Shown here piece by piece: positions 13,239 to 18,868 of a stretch of DNA of 18,868 nt; the stretch's first letter is position 1; every line of letters begins with the position of its first letter. The stretch spans positions 1 to 18,868 of the forward strand of contig CAMLDW010000044.1 in assembly GCA_946479035.1 (NCBI GenBank). Reading direction: 5' to 3'. Both the position numbers and the translations under genes were made by a program. Source of the stretch: an uncultured Chthonomonadaceae bacterium (GTDB taxonomy: Bacteria; Armatimonadota; Fimbriimonadia; Fimbriimonadales; Fimbriimonadaceae). A model generated the notes under the pieces. The model was not told the origin of the DNA, did no database searches, and saw only the letters and a list, made by a program, of their open reading frames with translations.

Positions 13239-13640
13239 ATGGACGACACCGTACGCATCGAGTCATTGGAGAGCCAAGTCGCCGGGCTGCGGCGCGCCAA
13301 CCGCTTCCTCATCCTACTTCCCTGCCTCGCAGTGCTCCTAGCGTTCCAGAGCCCGAGCCAGACTGTCAGGGCCCAGAAGATAGAGGTGACCGACGCGGAA
13401 GGGCGCGTCCGCGCCAGGATCGAGCCTGGAAAGATCGCGCTCCTCAATGCCAGCGGTCAGGAGAAGGCGACGGTCACGGCAGACGCCAACAACGGCAACA
13501 TGACACTGAGCGGGGACGGCCAGAAGCGCGTCTCCATGTTCATGTCCGACAAGATCCCGCTGATCGTGCTCTACAACACCGACGGCGAGCCGGTCGCCTC
13601 GCTGCCCGCGGCCATCAAGGAAGGGCCCCTCACCCCCTAG
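13239..13640 (+). CDS. Small membrane-anchored protein with DxxG beta repeats
   Basis: The 133-aa protein has three parts. Residues 1-22 form a charged helix with heptad-like spacing (VRIESLESQVAGLRRANR), probably a short coiled coil. Residues about 23-37 are a hydrophobic segment (FLILLPCLAVLLAF) acting as a signal anchor. From about 46 on there are four similar units spaced 18-22 residues apart: DAEGRVRARI (52), NASGQEKATV (70), SGDGQKRVSM (91) and NTDGEPVASL (113), which should build a small beta structure outside the membrane. I do not know a named family, though similar repeat proteins occur in Acidobacteria- and Armatimonadota-like genomes. ATG 13239 is preferred over an upstream in-frame start because the -10-like box lies just before it. 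A perfect terminator follows. Confidence 0.7.
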   Translation: MDDTVRIESLESQVAGLRRANRFLILLPCLAVLLAFQSPSQTVRAQKIEVTDAEGRVRARIEPGKIALLNASGQEKATVTADANNGNMTLSGDGQKRVSMFMSDKIPLIVLYNTDGEPVASLPAAIKEGPLTP

Positions 13641-13667
13641 CCTCCTCTCCCCTCCGGGGAGAGGAGG
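13641..13667. terminator. 12-bp bidirectional terminator hairpin
   Basis: CCTCCTCTCCCC (13641-13652) pairs perfectly with GGGGAGAGGAGG (13656-13667) around TCC. It begins directly after the TAG of the plus-strand gene and ends 9 nt from the stop of the convergent minus-strand gene. The T-run is weak on both sides. Confidence 0.75.
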
Positions 13668-13676
13668 AAGCGGAGG

Positions 13677-14393
13677 TCAGAACTTCCAGCCGACCGTCGC
13701 GCCTACTGCGAAGTTCGTCCGGTCACCGGTGAACGTGTTGAAGTCTGGGTCCACGAGCGTCGTGACCAGCGCCCAGACCGACACGGTCGCCTGCTGTACG
13801 CCAAAGGTCGCCACGACTCTTCCGCCCGCGTCCGCAAGCCCGGCATCGGAGCTGCCGTAATAGAACGCGGCGAAGTCGCCGTCCGCGTAACCGAGCCACA
13901 TGTCCCAGCTCAGCGACGCGCTCACGCTAAAGAGCGATATCTTGGGCACGCCTGACCCCAGTCCGACGCGGAAGTAGGTCCCGTCCACCTTGTCGATGTC
14001 GCGCGCGACCATGAACGTGAACGGTATGAGCCACTTCATCTTTGCCGAAGCGGAGATCTCGGTCGTGTCCGCGAACAGAGACTCGCGGTCGAACCGGGTC
14101 ACCCCGATCGAGAGCGTCGCTGCTACCAGGTCCAGGTCCTGCCTGAGCCCATAGCGCCACTCGTCGGTACCGTTGCCGTCCATTCCCAGGGAGCCACGGA
14201 CCGTCGCGTGGGTGCCGGTCCCGAACCCCAGGTCCACAGCTGGGAGGAACGTCGTGCCGTCGTTGAGCAGCGCGCCGCGCCAGATGTCGCGGCTCGCCAG
14301 GCCGAGCTGGAACTCGCCCTTGAGCCCGGGCGTTTGAGCCCGGCCGAGCGTCCAGAGCGCTAGGAGCAGGTATGCAAATAGGGAACGTCGCAT
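13677..14393 (-). CDS. Outer-membrane beta-barrel-like protein
   Basis: The 238-aa protein has a signal peptide (MRRSLFAYLLLALWTLGRAQ, cleavage likely near GRA-Q). The mature part consists of alternating amphipathic strands with Gly and aromatic residues (GEFQLGLASRDIWRGALL, LGYADGDFAAFYYGSS, NFAVGATVGWKF). It ends in Phe after a strand of alternating hydrophobic residues, the usual C-terminal signature of outer-membrane barrels inserted by BamA. This implies a diderm envelope. No named porin or transporter family can be assigned. The start at ATG 14393 (before MRRSLF) gives a proper signal peptide; the longer reading from 14447 would bury it. A weak AGG lies about 12 nt upstream. It lies downstream of the OB-fold gene on the same strand, separated by a terminator. 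Confidence 0.72.
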   Translation of the reverse strand: MRRSLFAYLLLALWTLGRAQTPGLKGEFQLGLASRDIWRGALLNDGTTFLPAVDLGFGTGTHATVRGSLGMDGNGTDEWRYGLRQDLDLVAATLSIGVTRFDRESLFADTTEISASAKMKWLIPFTFMVARDIDKVDGTYFRVGLGSGVPKISLFSVSASLSWDMWLGYADGDFAAFYYGSSDAGLADAGGRVVATFGVQQATVSVWALVTTLVDPDFNTFTGDRTNFAVGATVGWKF

Positions 14394-14453
14394 AGTTAGT
14401 GCCTCGGACCTAGGGACGCACCGGAGCGCCAGATCGCACCAGCGCAAAGAGCA

Positions 14454-14477
14454 GCGCCCGCCGTTTCCGGCGGGCGC
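14454..14477 (-). terminator. Terminator downstream of the OB-fold-like gene
   Basis: GCGCCCGCCG (14454-14463) and CGGCGGGCGC (14468-14477) form a 10-bp stem with a 4-nt loop. On the minus strand it is followed by TGCTCTTTGCGC and lies 33 nt after the stop of the gene at 14511-15017. Confidence 0.7.
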
Positions 14478-14510
14478 GTGCCCGGTCTGTTACGGACCTA
14501 TGGCCGGCTG

Positions 14511-15017
14511 TTACCCGCCAATTCCATGGAACGTGCCGCTGCCGCCCGCCCCGTACGAGCCGCTAGAGCCGGTGTGGCTCGTCGTCGTCGAGTGCTTGGC
14601 GTGTGTGGAGGTGTGGGTCGAGGACTTCATCTTCTCCGTGTGCACCTTGCTTACGGCGATCTTGTGCGCGATGACCTCGCTGCCCGACATGGTCCCACGC
14701 ACGGTCACTTTCGTGCCGGCGGTCAGTTTGCTCAGGTCGAAGGGCTTCTTGCCCTGCACGGCCGTCGCGCTTGCGGTCTCGACCGTCAGGTCGTTCTTGC
14801 CATGCTTGATTGTGAACGAGCTCGCAGAGACCGATACGACCTTGCCGGAGTACTTGTGTTCCTTCGGTGCGGTCGACTTGTTCCTCTGCGTGGTGCTCTT
14901 GGTGGGCGCGGTCTTCGTCTGGGCGCGGCCATAGGTGCCGCCGGACTGGGCGAAGGCGGGAGAGACGACGAGGGCCGCGACGAGCGCGGCGAGGACTGAT
15001 TTGCATGCAACCTTCAT
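14511..15017 (-). CDS. Exported OB-fold-like (DUF5666-type) protein, paralogue 1
   Basis: The 168-aa protein has a signal peptide ending at about residue 23 (ALVVSPAFA-Q). A Thr/Lys-rich linker (31-53) follows, then a compact beta domain at about 54-124: KYSGKVVSVSASSFTIKHG, DLTVETASATAV, LTAGTKVTVRGTMSGSEVIAHKIAV. This strand order and the G-x-V-x-G turn resemble DUF5666 OB-fold domains. The C-terminus is a His/Ser/Thr/Gly-rich disordered tail (130-168), possibly metal-binding. The start at ATG 15017 has a strong AGGAGG 9 nt upstream. The leader, signal peptide and overall layout match the next gene upstream, so the pair arose by duplication. Location is periplasmic or extracellular; the ligand is unknown. 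Confidence 0.72.
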   Translation of the reverse strand: MKVACKSVLAALVAALVVSPAFAQSGGTYGRAQTKTAPTKSTTQRNKSTAPKEHKYSGKVVSVSASSFTIKHGKNDLTVETASATAVQGKKPFDLSKLTAGTKVTVRGTMSGSEVIAHKIAVSKVHTEKMKSSTHTSTHAKHSTTTSHTGSSGSYGAGGSGTFHGIGG

Positions 15018-15023
15018 CTGTTC

Positions 15024-15042
15024 TTGCCTCCTGGCGTTACCG
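15024..15042 (-). promoter_or_regulatory. Conserved leader with RBS, copy 1
   Basis: On the minus strand this reads CGGTAACGCCAGGAGGCAA and includes the AGGAGG RBS. It matches 15614-15632 at 18 of 19 positions. In this copy TCCTGGC, about 10 nt further upstream, can pair with GCCAGGA and would cover part of the RBS. Confidence 0.5.
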
Positions 15043-15134
15043 ATCAACGGGCCAGGAATCGTGTTCGTTCCTTTCCGCCAGTGCGGCCGCCCCCAAAGTG
15101 CGGTCGCGCTGGCGGGGTTTGGGTCGACTTTCTC

Positions 15135-15605
15135 TTAGCCTCCGGTCGAGCCGCCGGTCGTCTTGCCAGCGCCCGTGGTGGTCTTGGTGGTGGCCTTCTT
15201 CTTCGGCGGAGTCGGTTTCTTGGCCGGCGCCTTGGCTGGCCCGACACGGAGCACGTAGATGCTCTTGGCCGCGACGTCCATGCCCTTGGCCTTGCCGTAG
15301 ACGGAGACGCGCGAGCCGCTCGAGAGCTTGACCAGCGCGAACGGCTTGCGGTTCATGTAGACCTTTGCCTTCGACGCGTCGACGTTGAAGTCCTTCTTGC
15401 CGACCATCACGGAGAGCTTCTTGTCGGACATGGACTTGACCACGCCGATCCAGTGCGGGGAGACCTTCTTGGGCTGGATGGTGGTGGTCTTGGTGGTCGT
15501 CGTCTTCGTCTGGGCGGTCGCCTTGGCGGCGCCCGTCTGGGCGAAGACAGGAGAGACGATGAGGGCCGCGATCACGGCCGTTACGAGAGACCTTGCGTAA
15601 GTCAT
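15135..15605 (-). CDS. Exported OB-fold-like protein, paralogue 2
   Basis: The 156-aa protein has a signal peptide ending near residue 22 (ALIVSPVFA-Q), a Thr/Lys-rich linker (28-48), and a beta domain at about 50-122 (WIGVVKSMSDKKLSVMVGKKD, KPFALVKLSSGSRVSVYGKA, VAAKSIYVLRVG). The tail is Pro/Lys/Thr then Gly-rich (123-156). The domain has the same plan as paralogue 1, including KKPFDLSKLTAGTKVTVRG there against RKPFALVKLSSGSRVSVYG here. The start at ATG 15605 has AGGAGG about 9 nt upstream. The tail differs: Lys/Pro-rich instead of His/Ser-rich, so the copies may have diverged in what they contact. Probably exported; function unknown. Confidence 0.72.
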   Translation of the reverse strand: MTYARSLVTAVIAALIVSPVFAQTGAAKATAQTKTTTTKTTTIQPKKVSPHWIGVVKSMSDKKLSVMVGKKDFNVDASKAKVYMNRKPFALVKLSSGSRVSVYGKAKGMDVAAKSIYVLRVGPAKAPAKKPTPPKKKATTKTTTGAGKTTGGSTGG

Positions 15606-15613
15606 CTTTCGAA

Positions 15614-15632
15614 TTGCCTCCTGGCATTACCG
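15614..15632 (-). promoter_or_regulatory. Conserved leader with RBS, copy 2
   Basis: Minus-strand CGGTAATGCCAGGAGGCAA, one change from copy 1 at 15024-15042. The RBS-covering stem is weaker here (CTGG/CCAG only). Confidence 0.5.
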
Positions 15633-15710
15633 CACAACCAGCGCGGGCGGGCCCGGCGTTCCAGGTTAGGGACCGGCTTTCGAGGTTTTTCGCCTCGGGG
15701 CCTGCAGTGC

Positions 15711-15716
15711 CATACT
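15711..15716 (+). promoter_or_regulatory. -10-like CATACT just before the MFS gene
   Basis: CATACT ends 7 nt before the GTG at 15724 with no RBS, the same spacing as at other leaderless-looking genes in the window. Confidence 0.4.
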
Positions 15717-15723
15717 CGGACCC

Positions 15724-17070
15724 GTGGCTGCGGTCAAGGTCGGCGGGTACAGGGACACCTGGCTCTGGAACATCGGGTTCTCGGCCTACTGGTTCGCCAC
15801 GAGCTGGAAGTGGTTCGTCGTCCTGCTGATCGTCCTTCCGGCGCAGGTCAAGAGCGTCCTGGTGGGGGAGGGGATCGCCCGGGGGCTGACGCCCGAAAAG
15901 GCAGCGGCTTGGGCCGACTCTGTCAAGGACGCCCGCTGGGGGTGGGTCATCGGCATCGGAGCAGTGTGGGCCGTGTTCGGGCCCGCGATCTTCGGCGGCC
16001 TGAGCGACCGGGTCCGGACCAAGTGGGGCCACAGGCAGCCGTTCATCGCGATCGGCTCGGCGCTCACTGCCGTCGCACTGATCACCCTGGGCGAGGCGCA
16101 CTCCTATGTGCTGCTCGTCGCCGGATACCTCTTCCTGCAGTTCTCGGACGACGTCGGCACCGGGCCATACAGCGCGATGGTGCCGGAGGCCGTGCCCGAG
16201 GAGCGCCGCGGCCACGCCAGCTCGGTCATGAGCATGCTGCAACTGCTCGGCCAGCTCTTTTCCGGCGCGATCGCGATCGTGCTCATCATGACGCGCGGCA
16301 CCGAGGCCGCGATCCCCGCCATCTACATGGGCGTCGCGATCGTCAACATCGCCTGCGCCGCGTGGACGCTCATCGCCGTCAAGGACGTCAGGGCCGGCGA
16401 AGTCCACGCGAGCGCGCGAGAGCCGTTCTTCGTGCAGTGGGTGCGCCCCTTCCGCAACAGCGACTTCGTGTGGGTCTGGTTCACCCGCTTTATCAACGCG
16501 CTCGGCTTCTATCTCGTCGTCGAGTTCCTGCAGTACTTCATGGACGCGGCCTACAAGGACTTCAATCTATTCGGTTGGTCGGTGCCGGGCGAAGGGCACG
16601 GCGACAAGGCCGCCACCGCTACGCTTCTGCTCGCGCTCACGCTCGCGCTGACAGGCGCGCTGGGCGCAGGATTCTCTTCGCGCCGCTCGGACAGGTGGGG
16701 CCGCAAAAGGACGATCTATGCCTCCGGCGTGATCGTGTTCTGCTCGCTCGTGCCGTTCGCGTTTACGCGCGACCTGACGCAGGCGTTCTTCCTCGCCGTC
16801 GTGTTCGGCGTCGGCTACGGGCTCTACCTCTCCGCCGACTGGGCGCTCGTGAGCGACATCGTGCCCAACAAGGACGCCGCCGGGTCGGACATGGGCGTGT
16901 GGCAGATGAGCATCTCCTCCGTCCAGCTCGTCTCCGGGCTCGCCGGGTGGGGCATCGGCGCGCTCAACGCGCGGAGCGCGCACAGCGGCTACATGAGCGC
17001 GATCGTGCTCGCCGGATGCCTCTTCCTGCTCAGCACCGTGCTCGTCAAGCAGGTCAAGGGCTCACGGTGA
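15724..17070 (+). CDS. MFS transporter, GPH/sugar-cation symporter-like
   Basis: The 448-aa integral membrane protein has about 12 hydrophobic segments. The loop after helix 2 carries an MFS motif A-like sequence GGLSDRVRTKWGHRQPFI (91-108), with the RTKWGHRQPFI form typical of GPH and sucrose-type sugar transporters. The pseudo-symmetric motif RSDRWGRKRT (321-330) lies in the second half. Other conserved spots are DDVGTGPYSAMVPEAVPEERRG (142-163) and SADWALVSDIVPNKDAAG near helix 10. It probably moves a sugar or related solute across the cytoplasmic membrane with a cation. The start is GTG 15724; no ATG fits, and the protein begins with the N-terminal segment GGYRDTWLWNIGFSAYWFA as expected. 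The substrate is unknown. It lies 34 bp upstream of pgk. Confidence 0.85.
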   Translation: MAAVKVGGYRDTWLWNIGFSAYWFATSWKWFVVLLIVLPAQVKSVLVGEGIARGLTPEKAAAWADSVKDARWGWVIGIGAVWAVFGPAIFGGLSDRVRTKWGHRQPFIAIGSALTAVALITLGEAHSYVLLVAGYLFLQFSDDVGTGPYSAMVPEAVPEERRGHASSVMSMLQLLGQLFSGAIAIVLIMTRGTEAAIPAIYMGVAIVNIACAAWTLIAVKDVRAGEVHASAREPFFVQWVRPFRNSDFVWVWFTRFINALGFYLVVEFLQYFMDAAYKDFNLFGWSVPGEGHGDKAATATLLLALTLALTGALGAGFSSRRSDRWGRKRTIYASGVIVFCSLVPFAFTRDLTQAFFLAVVFGVGYGLYLSADWALVSDIVPNKDAAGSDMGVWQMSISSVQLVSGLAGWGIGALNARSAHSGYMSAIVLAGCLFLLSTVLVKQVKGSR

Positions 17071-17086
17071 TGCGCGCCCGCCTGTG

Positions 17087-17092
17087 TATGAT
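17087..17092 (+). promoter_or_regulatory. -10-like TATGAT before pgk
   Basis: TATGAT ends 12 nt before the ATG at 17105. It would give a leader of only about 5 nt, with no RBS visible. pgk may also be read through from the MFS gene, which ends 34 bp upstream. Confidence 0.35.
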
Positions 17093-17104
17093 CTCATTTG
17101 CCCC

Positions 17105-18283
17105 ATGGCGCTGAACAAGAAGACCGTGCGCGACGTCGACGTCAGCGGCAAGCGCGTGCTCGTCCGCTGCGACTTCAACGTGCCGATCAAAGACGGCGCG
17201 ATCACCGACGACCGCCGCATCGTCGAGTCCCTGCCCACCATCAGGTACTTGGTCGAAAAGGGCGCGCGCACCGTGCTCTGCAGCCACCTCGGCCGCCCAG
17301 ACGGCAAGCCCGACCCGAAGTACACCCTCGCGCCGGTCGCCGCGCGCCTCTCCGAGCTCCTGCACCAAGACGTGCCGCTCGTCCCCGATTGCGTCGGCCC
17401 CGGCGTCGAGTCGCGCGTCAACTCCCTCGCGCCCAGCAAGGTGCTTTTGCTAGAAAACGTGCGCTTCCACAAGGAAGAGACCGACAACGACCCGGAGTTC
17501 TCGAAAAAGCTCGCGCGCCTCGGCGAGCTCTTCGTAAACGACGCGTTCGGCACCGCGCACCGAGCGCAGGCGTCGACAGAGGGCGTCGCGCACGTCCTCC
17601 CCGGCGTCGCAGGCTTCTTGATCGAGAAGGAGCTGAAGTACCTCGGCGAAGCGCTCGACAGCCCCAAACGCCCGTTCGTCGCGATCCTCGGCGGCGCAAA
17701 GGTCGCCGACAAGATCAGAGTCATCGACTCGCTGCTGCCGAAAGTCGACAGGCTTCTCATCGGCGGCGGCATGGCGTTCACTTTCCTCAAGGCGCAGGGC
17801 TTCGAGATCGGCAAGTCGCTCCTCGACGTTTCGAGCCTCGACTACGCGCGCGGGCTGATGCAGGCGCAGGCGAACAAAGTGCTGCTCCCGACCGACGTCG
17901 TCGCGACGAAGGCTCTCACGGACGGCGCACCCTCGCGCACGACCGGCACCAACGGCATCGCGCCCGACGAGATCGGCGCAGACATCGGTCCCGGGACGCA
18001 GCGCGCGTTCGCGGAAGTGATCAAAGGCGCCGGCACCGTCGTCTGGAACGGCCCGATGGGCGTGTTCGAGATCGCCGCGTTCGCCGGCGGCACGCGCGCG
18101 GTGGCGCAGGCGATGGCGGACTCGCACGCCGTCACCATCGTCGGCGGCGGCGACAGCGCGGCGGCCGTCGAGCAGATGGGCCTCGCGGAAAAGATGACGC
18201 ACGTCAGCACCGGCGGCGGCGCGTCGCTCGAGTTCCTCGAGGGCCGCACGCTCCCCGGAATCGCCGCGCTGATGGACGCCTGA
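17105..18283 (+). CDS. pgk: Phosphoglycerate kinase
   Basis: The 392-aa enzyme catalyses ATP-forming transfer of phosphate from 1,3-bisphosphoglycerate to ADP in glycolysis (and the reverse in gluconeogenesis). It is cytoplasmic. Length is normal for bacterial PGK. Visible signatures are RVLVRCDFNVP (17-27), SHLGRP (60-65), LLLENVRFHKEE (114-125), FVNDAFGTAHRAQAST (143-158), LGGAKVADKI (195-204), LIGGGMAFTFL (218-228), WNGPMGVFE (314-322), and the nucleotide-binding GGGDSAAA (347-354) and HVSTGGGASLEFLEG (366-380). The start is ATG 17105 (MALNKKTVRDVD); an in-frame GTG at 17084 adds seven non-conserved residues. No other glycolytic gene (gap, tpi) is next to it. A short hairpin follows the stop. 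Confidence 0.97.
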   Translation: MALNKKTVRDVDVSGKRVLVRCDFNVPIKDGAITDDRRIVESLPTIRYLVEKGARTVLCSHLGRPDGKPDPKYTLAPVAARLSELLHQDVPLVPDCVGPGVESRVNSLAPSKVLLLENVRFHKEETDNDPEFSKKLARLGELFVNDAFGTAHRAQASTEGVAHVLPGVAGFLIEKELKYLGEALDSPKRPFVAILGGAKVADKIRVIDSLLPKVDRLLIGGGMAFTFLKAQGFEIGKSLLDVSSLDYARGLMQAQANKVLLPTDVVATKALTDGAPSRTTGTNGIAPDEIGADIGPGTQRAFAEVIKGAGTVVWNGPMGVFEIAAFAGGTRAVAQAMADSHAVTIVGGGDSAAAVEQMGLAEKMTHVSTGGGASLEFLEGRTLPGIAALMDA

Positions 18284-18293
18284 CTTTGGGAGT

Positions 18294-18311
18294 GCGCGGG
18301 CTTGACCGCGC
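18294..18311. terminator. Terminator between pgk and the EVE gene
   Basis: GCGCGG (18294-18299) pairs with CCGCGC (18306-18311) around a 6-nt loop. It is followed on the plus strand by TTTCCATTCTTCG, 10 nt after the pgk stop, in a 44-bp convergent gap. Confidence 0.6.
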
Positions 18312-18327
18312 TTTCCATTCTTCGCGC

Positions 18328-18801
18328 CTAGAATCCCGAAGGATCAACGCCAGCCATCCGGCAGACGGTCTCGAACTCCCGCTTCTCGATCGGCACCACC
18401 GAGAACATCAGCCCCTTCTTCAAATAGAACATCCCCTCCAACGCCGGCGTCTTCTTCAGATCAACGATCGACAGGACCGAAGGAAACGCGCACACGAAAG
18501 AAACGTCCGGCGCGTACCAGCGCGGGCTCTCCTTCGTGCTCTTCGCGTCGAAGTACATCGACTTCGGGTCGAACTGCGTCGGGTCCGGGTACGCCTGCCT
18601 CACCACGCGCATCACCCCCGCCGGCCCGTTCACTCTCGAGTTCGAGTTGCAGAAAAGCGCGAGGTCGCCGGCCTTCATCTCGTCGCGCATCCAGTTCCGC
18701 ACCTGGTAGTTGCGGCACCCCTCCCAGACGTCGGGCGACTTCCTCCGCAGGTCCTCGATGCTGTAGCACTCCGGCTCGCACTTCATCGCCCAGAACTTCA
18801 T
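18328..18801 (-). CDS. EVE domain protein
   Basis: The 157-aa protein is a single EVE (PUA-superfamily) domain covering nearly its whole length. Typical features are FWAMKCEPECYSIEDL (3-18), WEGCRNYQVRNWMRDEMKAGDLALFCNSN (26-54), GPAGVMRVVRQAYPDPTQFD (59-78) and SPRWYAPDVSFV (92-103). EVE domains bind modified bases in DNA or RNA, and the stand-alone form is related to human THYN1. A role in sensing modified nucleotides or RNA modification is therefore plausible, with no specific ligand shown. The start is ATG 18801; the adjacent -10-like GATAAT and lack of an RBS suggest leaderless translation. It converges on pgk. Confidence 0.88.
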   Translation of the reverse strand: MKFWAMKCEPECYSIEDLRRKSPDVWEGCRNYQVRNWMRDEMKAGDLALFCNSNSRVNGPAGVMRVVRQAYPDPTQFDPKSMYFDAKSTKESPRWYAPDVSFVCAFPSVLSIVDLKKTPALEGMFYLKKGLMFSVVPIEKREFETVCRMAGVDPSGF

Positions 18802-18807
18802 GGCCCA

Positions 18808-18813
18808 ATTATC
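18808..18813 (-). promoter_or_regulatory. -10-like GATAAT just before the EVE gene
   Basis: Read on the minus strand, GATAAT ends 6 nt before the ATG at 18801 and there is no Shine-Dalgarno sequence between. The identical hexamer and spacing occur before the TfoX-N gene. Confidence 0.45.
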
Positions 18814-18868
18814 CCGAAATGGAGGGCCGACCTCCTGGGCGGCCGTGTGTCTGGGCGTCCGAAATGGA
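18814..18868. repeat. Start of a 45-bp-period direct repeat (cut by window edge)
   Basis: CCGAAATGGA occurs at 18814-18823 and again at 18859-18868, the last 10 bases of the window, giving a period of 45 bp. The unit contains palindromic parts (GGAGG/CCTCC at 18821-18835 and GGCCG/CGGCC). It is probably the edge of a repeated intergenic element, but only about 1.2 units are visible. Confidence 0.4.

Noticed and set aside
15024..17114. 696-aa plus-strand open frame across the OB-fold genes and the MFS gene
   Set aside because: Arg-rich, low-complexity product covering three well-supported genes in other phases or strands.
18814..18868. CRISPR array at the right edge
   Set aside because: The recurring 10-mer is too short for a CRISPR repeat, the unit is palindromic throughout, and no cas gene is nearby.

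Overview
High-GC bacterial chromosome segment with short intergenic gaps and mixed gene orientation. Several features point to a diderm lineage outside the well-studied phyla, most likely Armatimonadota (Fimbriimonadia-like): a beta-barrel outer-membrane-type protein with signal peptide and C-terminal Phe, a planctomycete-type cytochrome C domain, B12-dependent ribonucleotide reductase, several genes that look leaderless, and small Lys/Ala-rich peptides. The phylum is an inference; no rRNA gene is present.

Layout. (1) 1-3412, accessory-looking: the last codons of nrdJ, an AT-richer P-loop ATPase, a convergent winged-helix/GIY-YIG protein, then small DUF1508-, DUF4190- and DUF5661-type genes, with palindromic intergenic DNA. 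(2) 3413-6843: a two-gene carbohydrate operon, a GT4 glycosyltransferase fused to a helical glycosidase-like domain, overlapping by 11 bp a GH130 glycoside phosphorylase. The glycosyltransferase has no good start codon. (3) 6844-7810: two successive Lys/Ala-rich peptide genes (23 and 53 aa) built on the same plan: hairpin, purine-rich RBS, basic peptide, GC-rich terminator. (4) 7812-9704: a minus-strand pair, a secreted LolA-like/cytochrome fusion and a DinB-like protein coupled by a 1-bp overlap, divergent from a TfoX-N protein. (5) 9705-12275: a 722-aa unknown protein bracketed by two copies of a structured repeat exactly 2,400 bp apart. (6) 12276-15605: a TIM-barrel sugar isomerase/epimerase, a small membrane-anchored repeat protein, an outer-membrane beta-barrel and two exported OB-fold-like paralogues with a shared 5' leader. 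(7) 15724-18801: an MFS sugar-type transporter, phosphoglycerate kinase and an EVE-domain protein; the last 55 bases start a 45-bp-period repeat.

The clearest functional link is in region 2: the transferase and the phosphorylase probably act on the same glycan (possibly mannose-containing). The most unusual signals are the structured repeat pair around the 722-aa gene, the duplicated basic-peptide cassette, and AT-rich -10-like hexamers placed 6-7 nt before start codons in five genes. I did not find CRISPR arrays, tRNA or rRNA genes, integrases or transposases.
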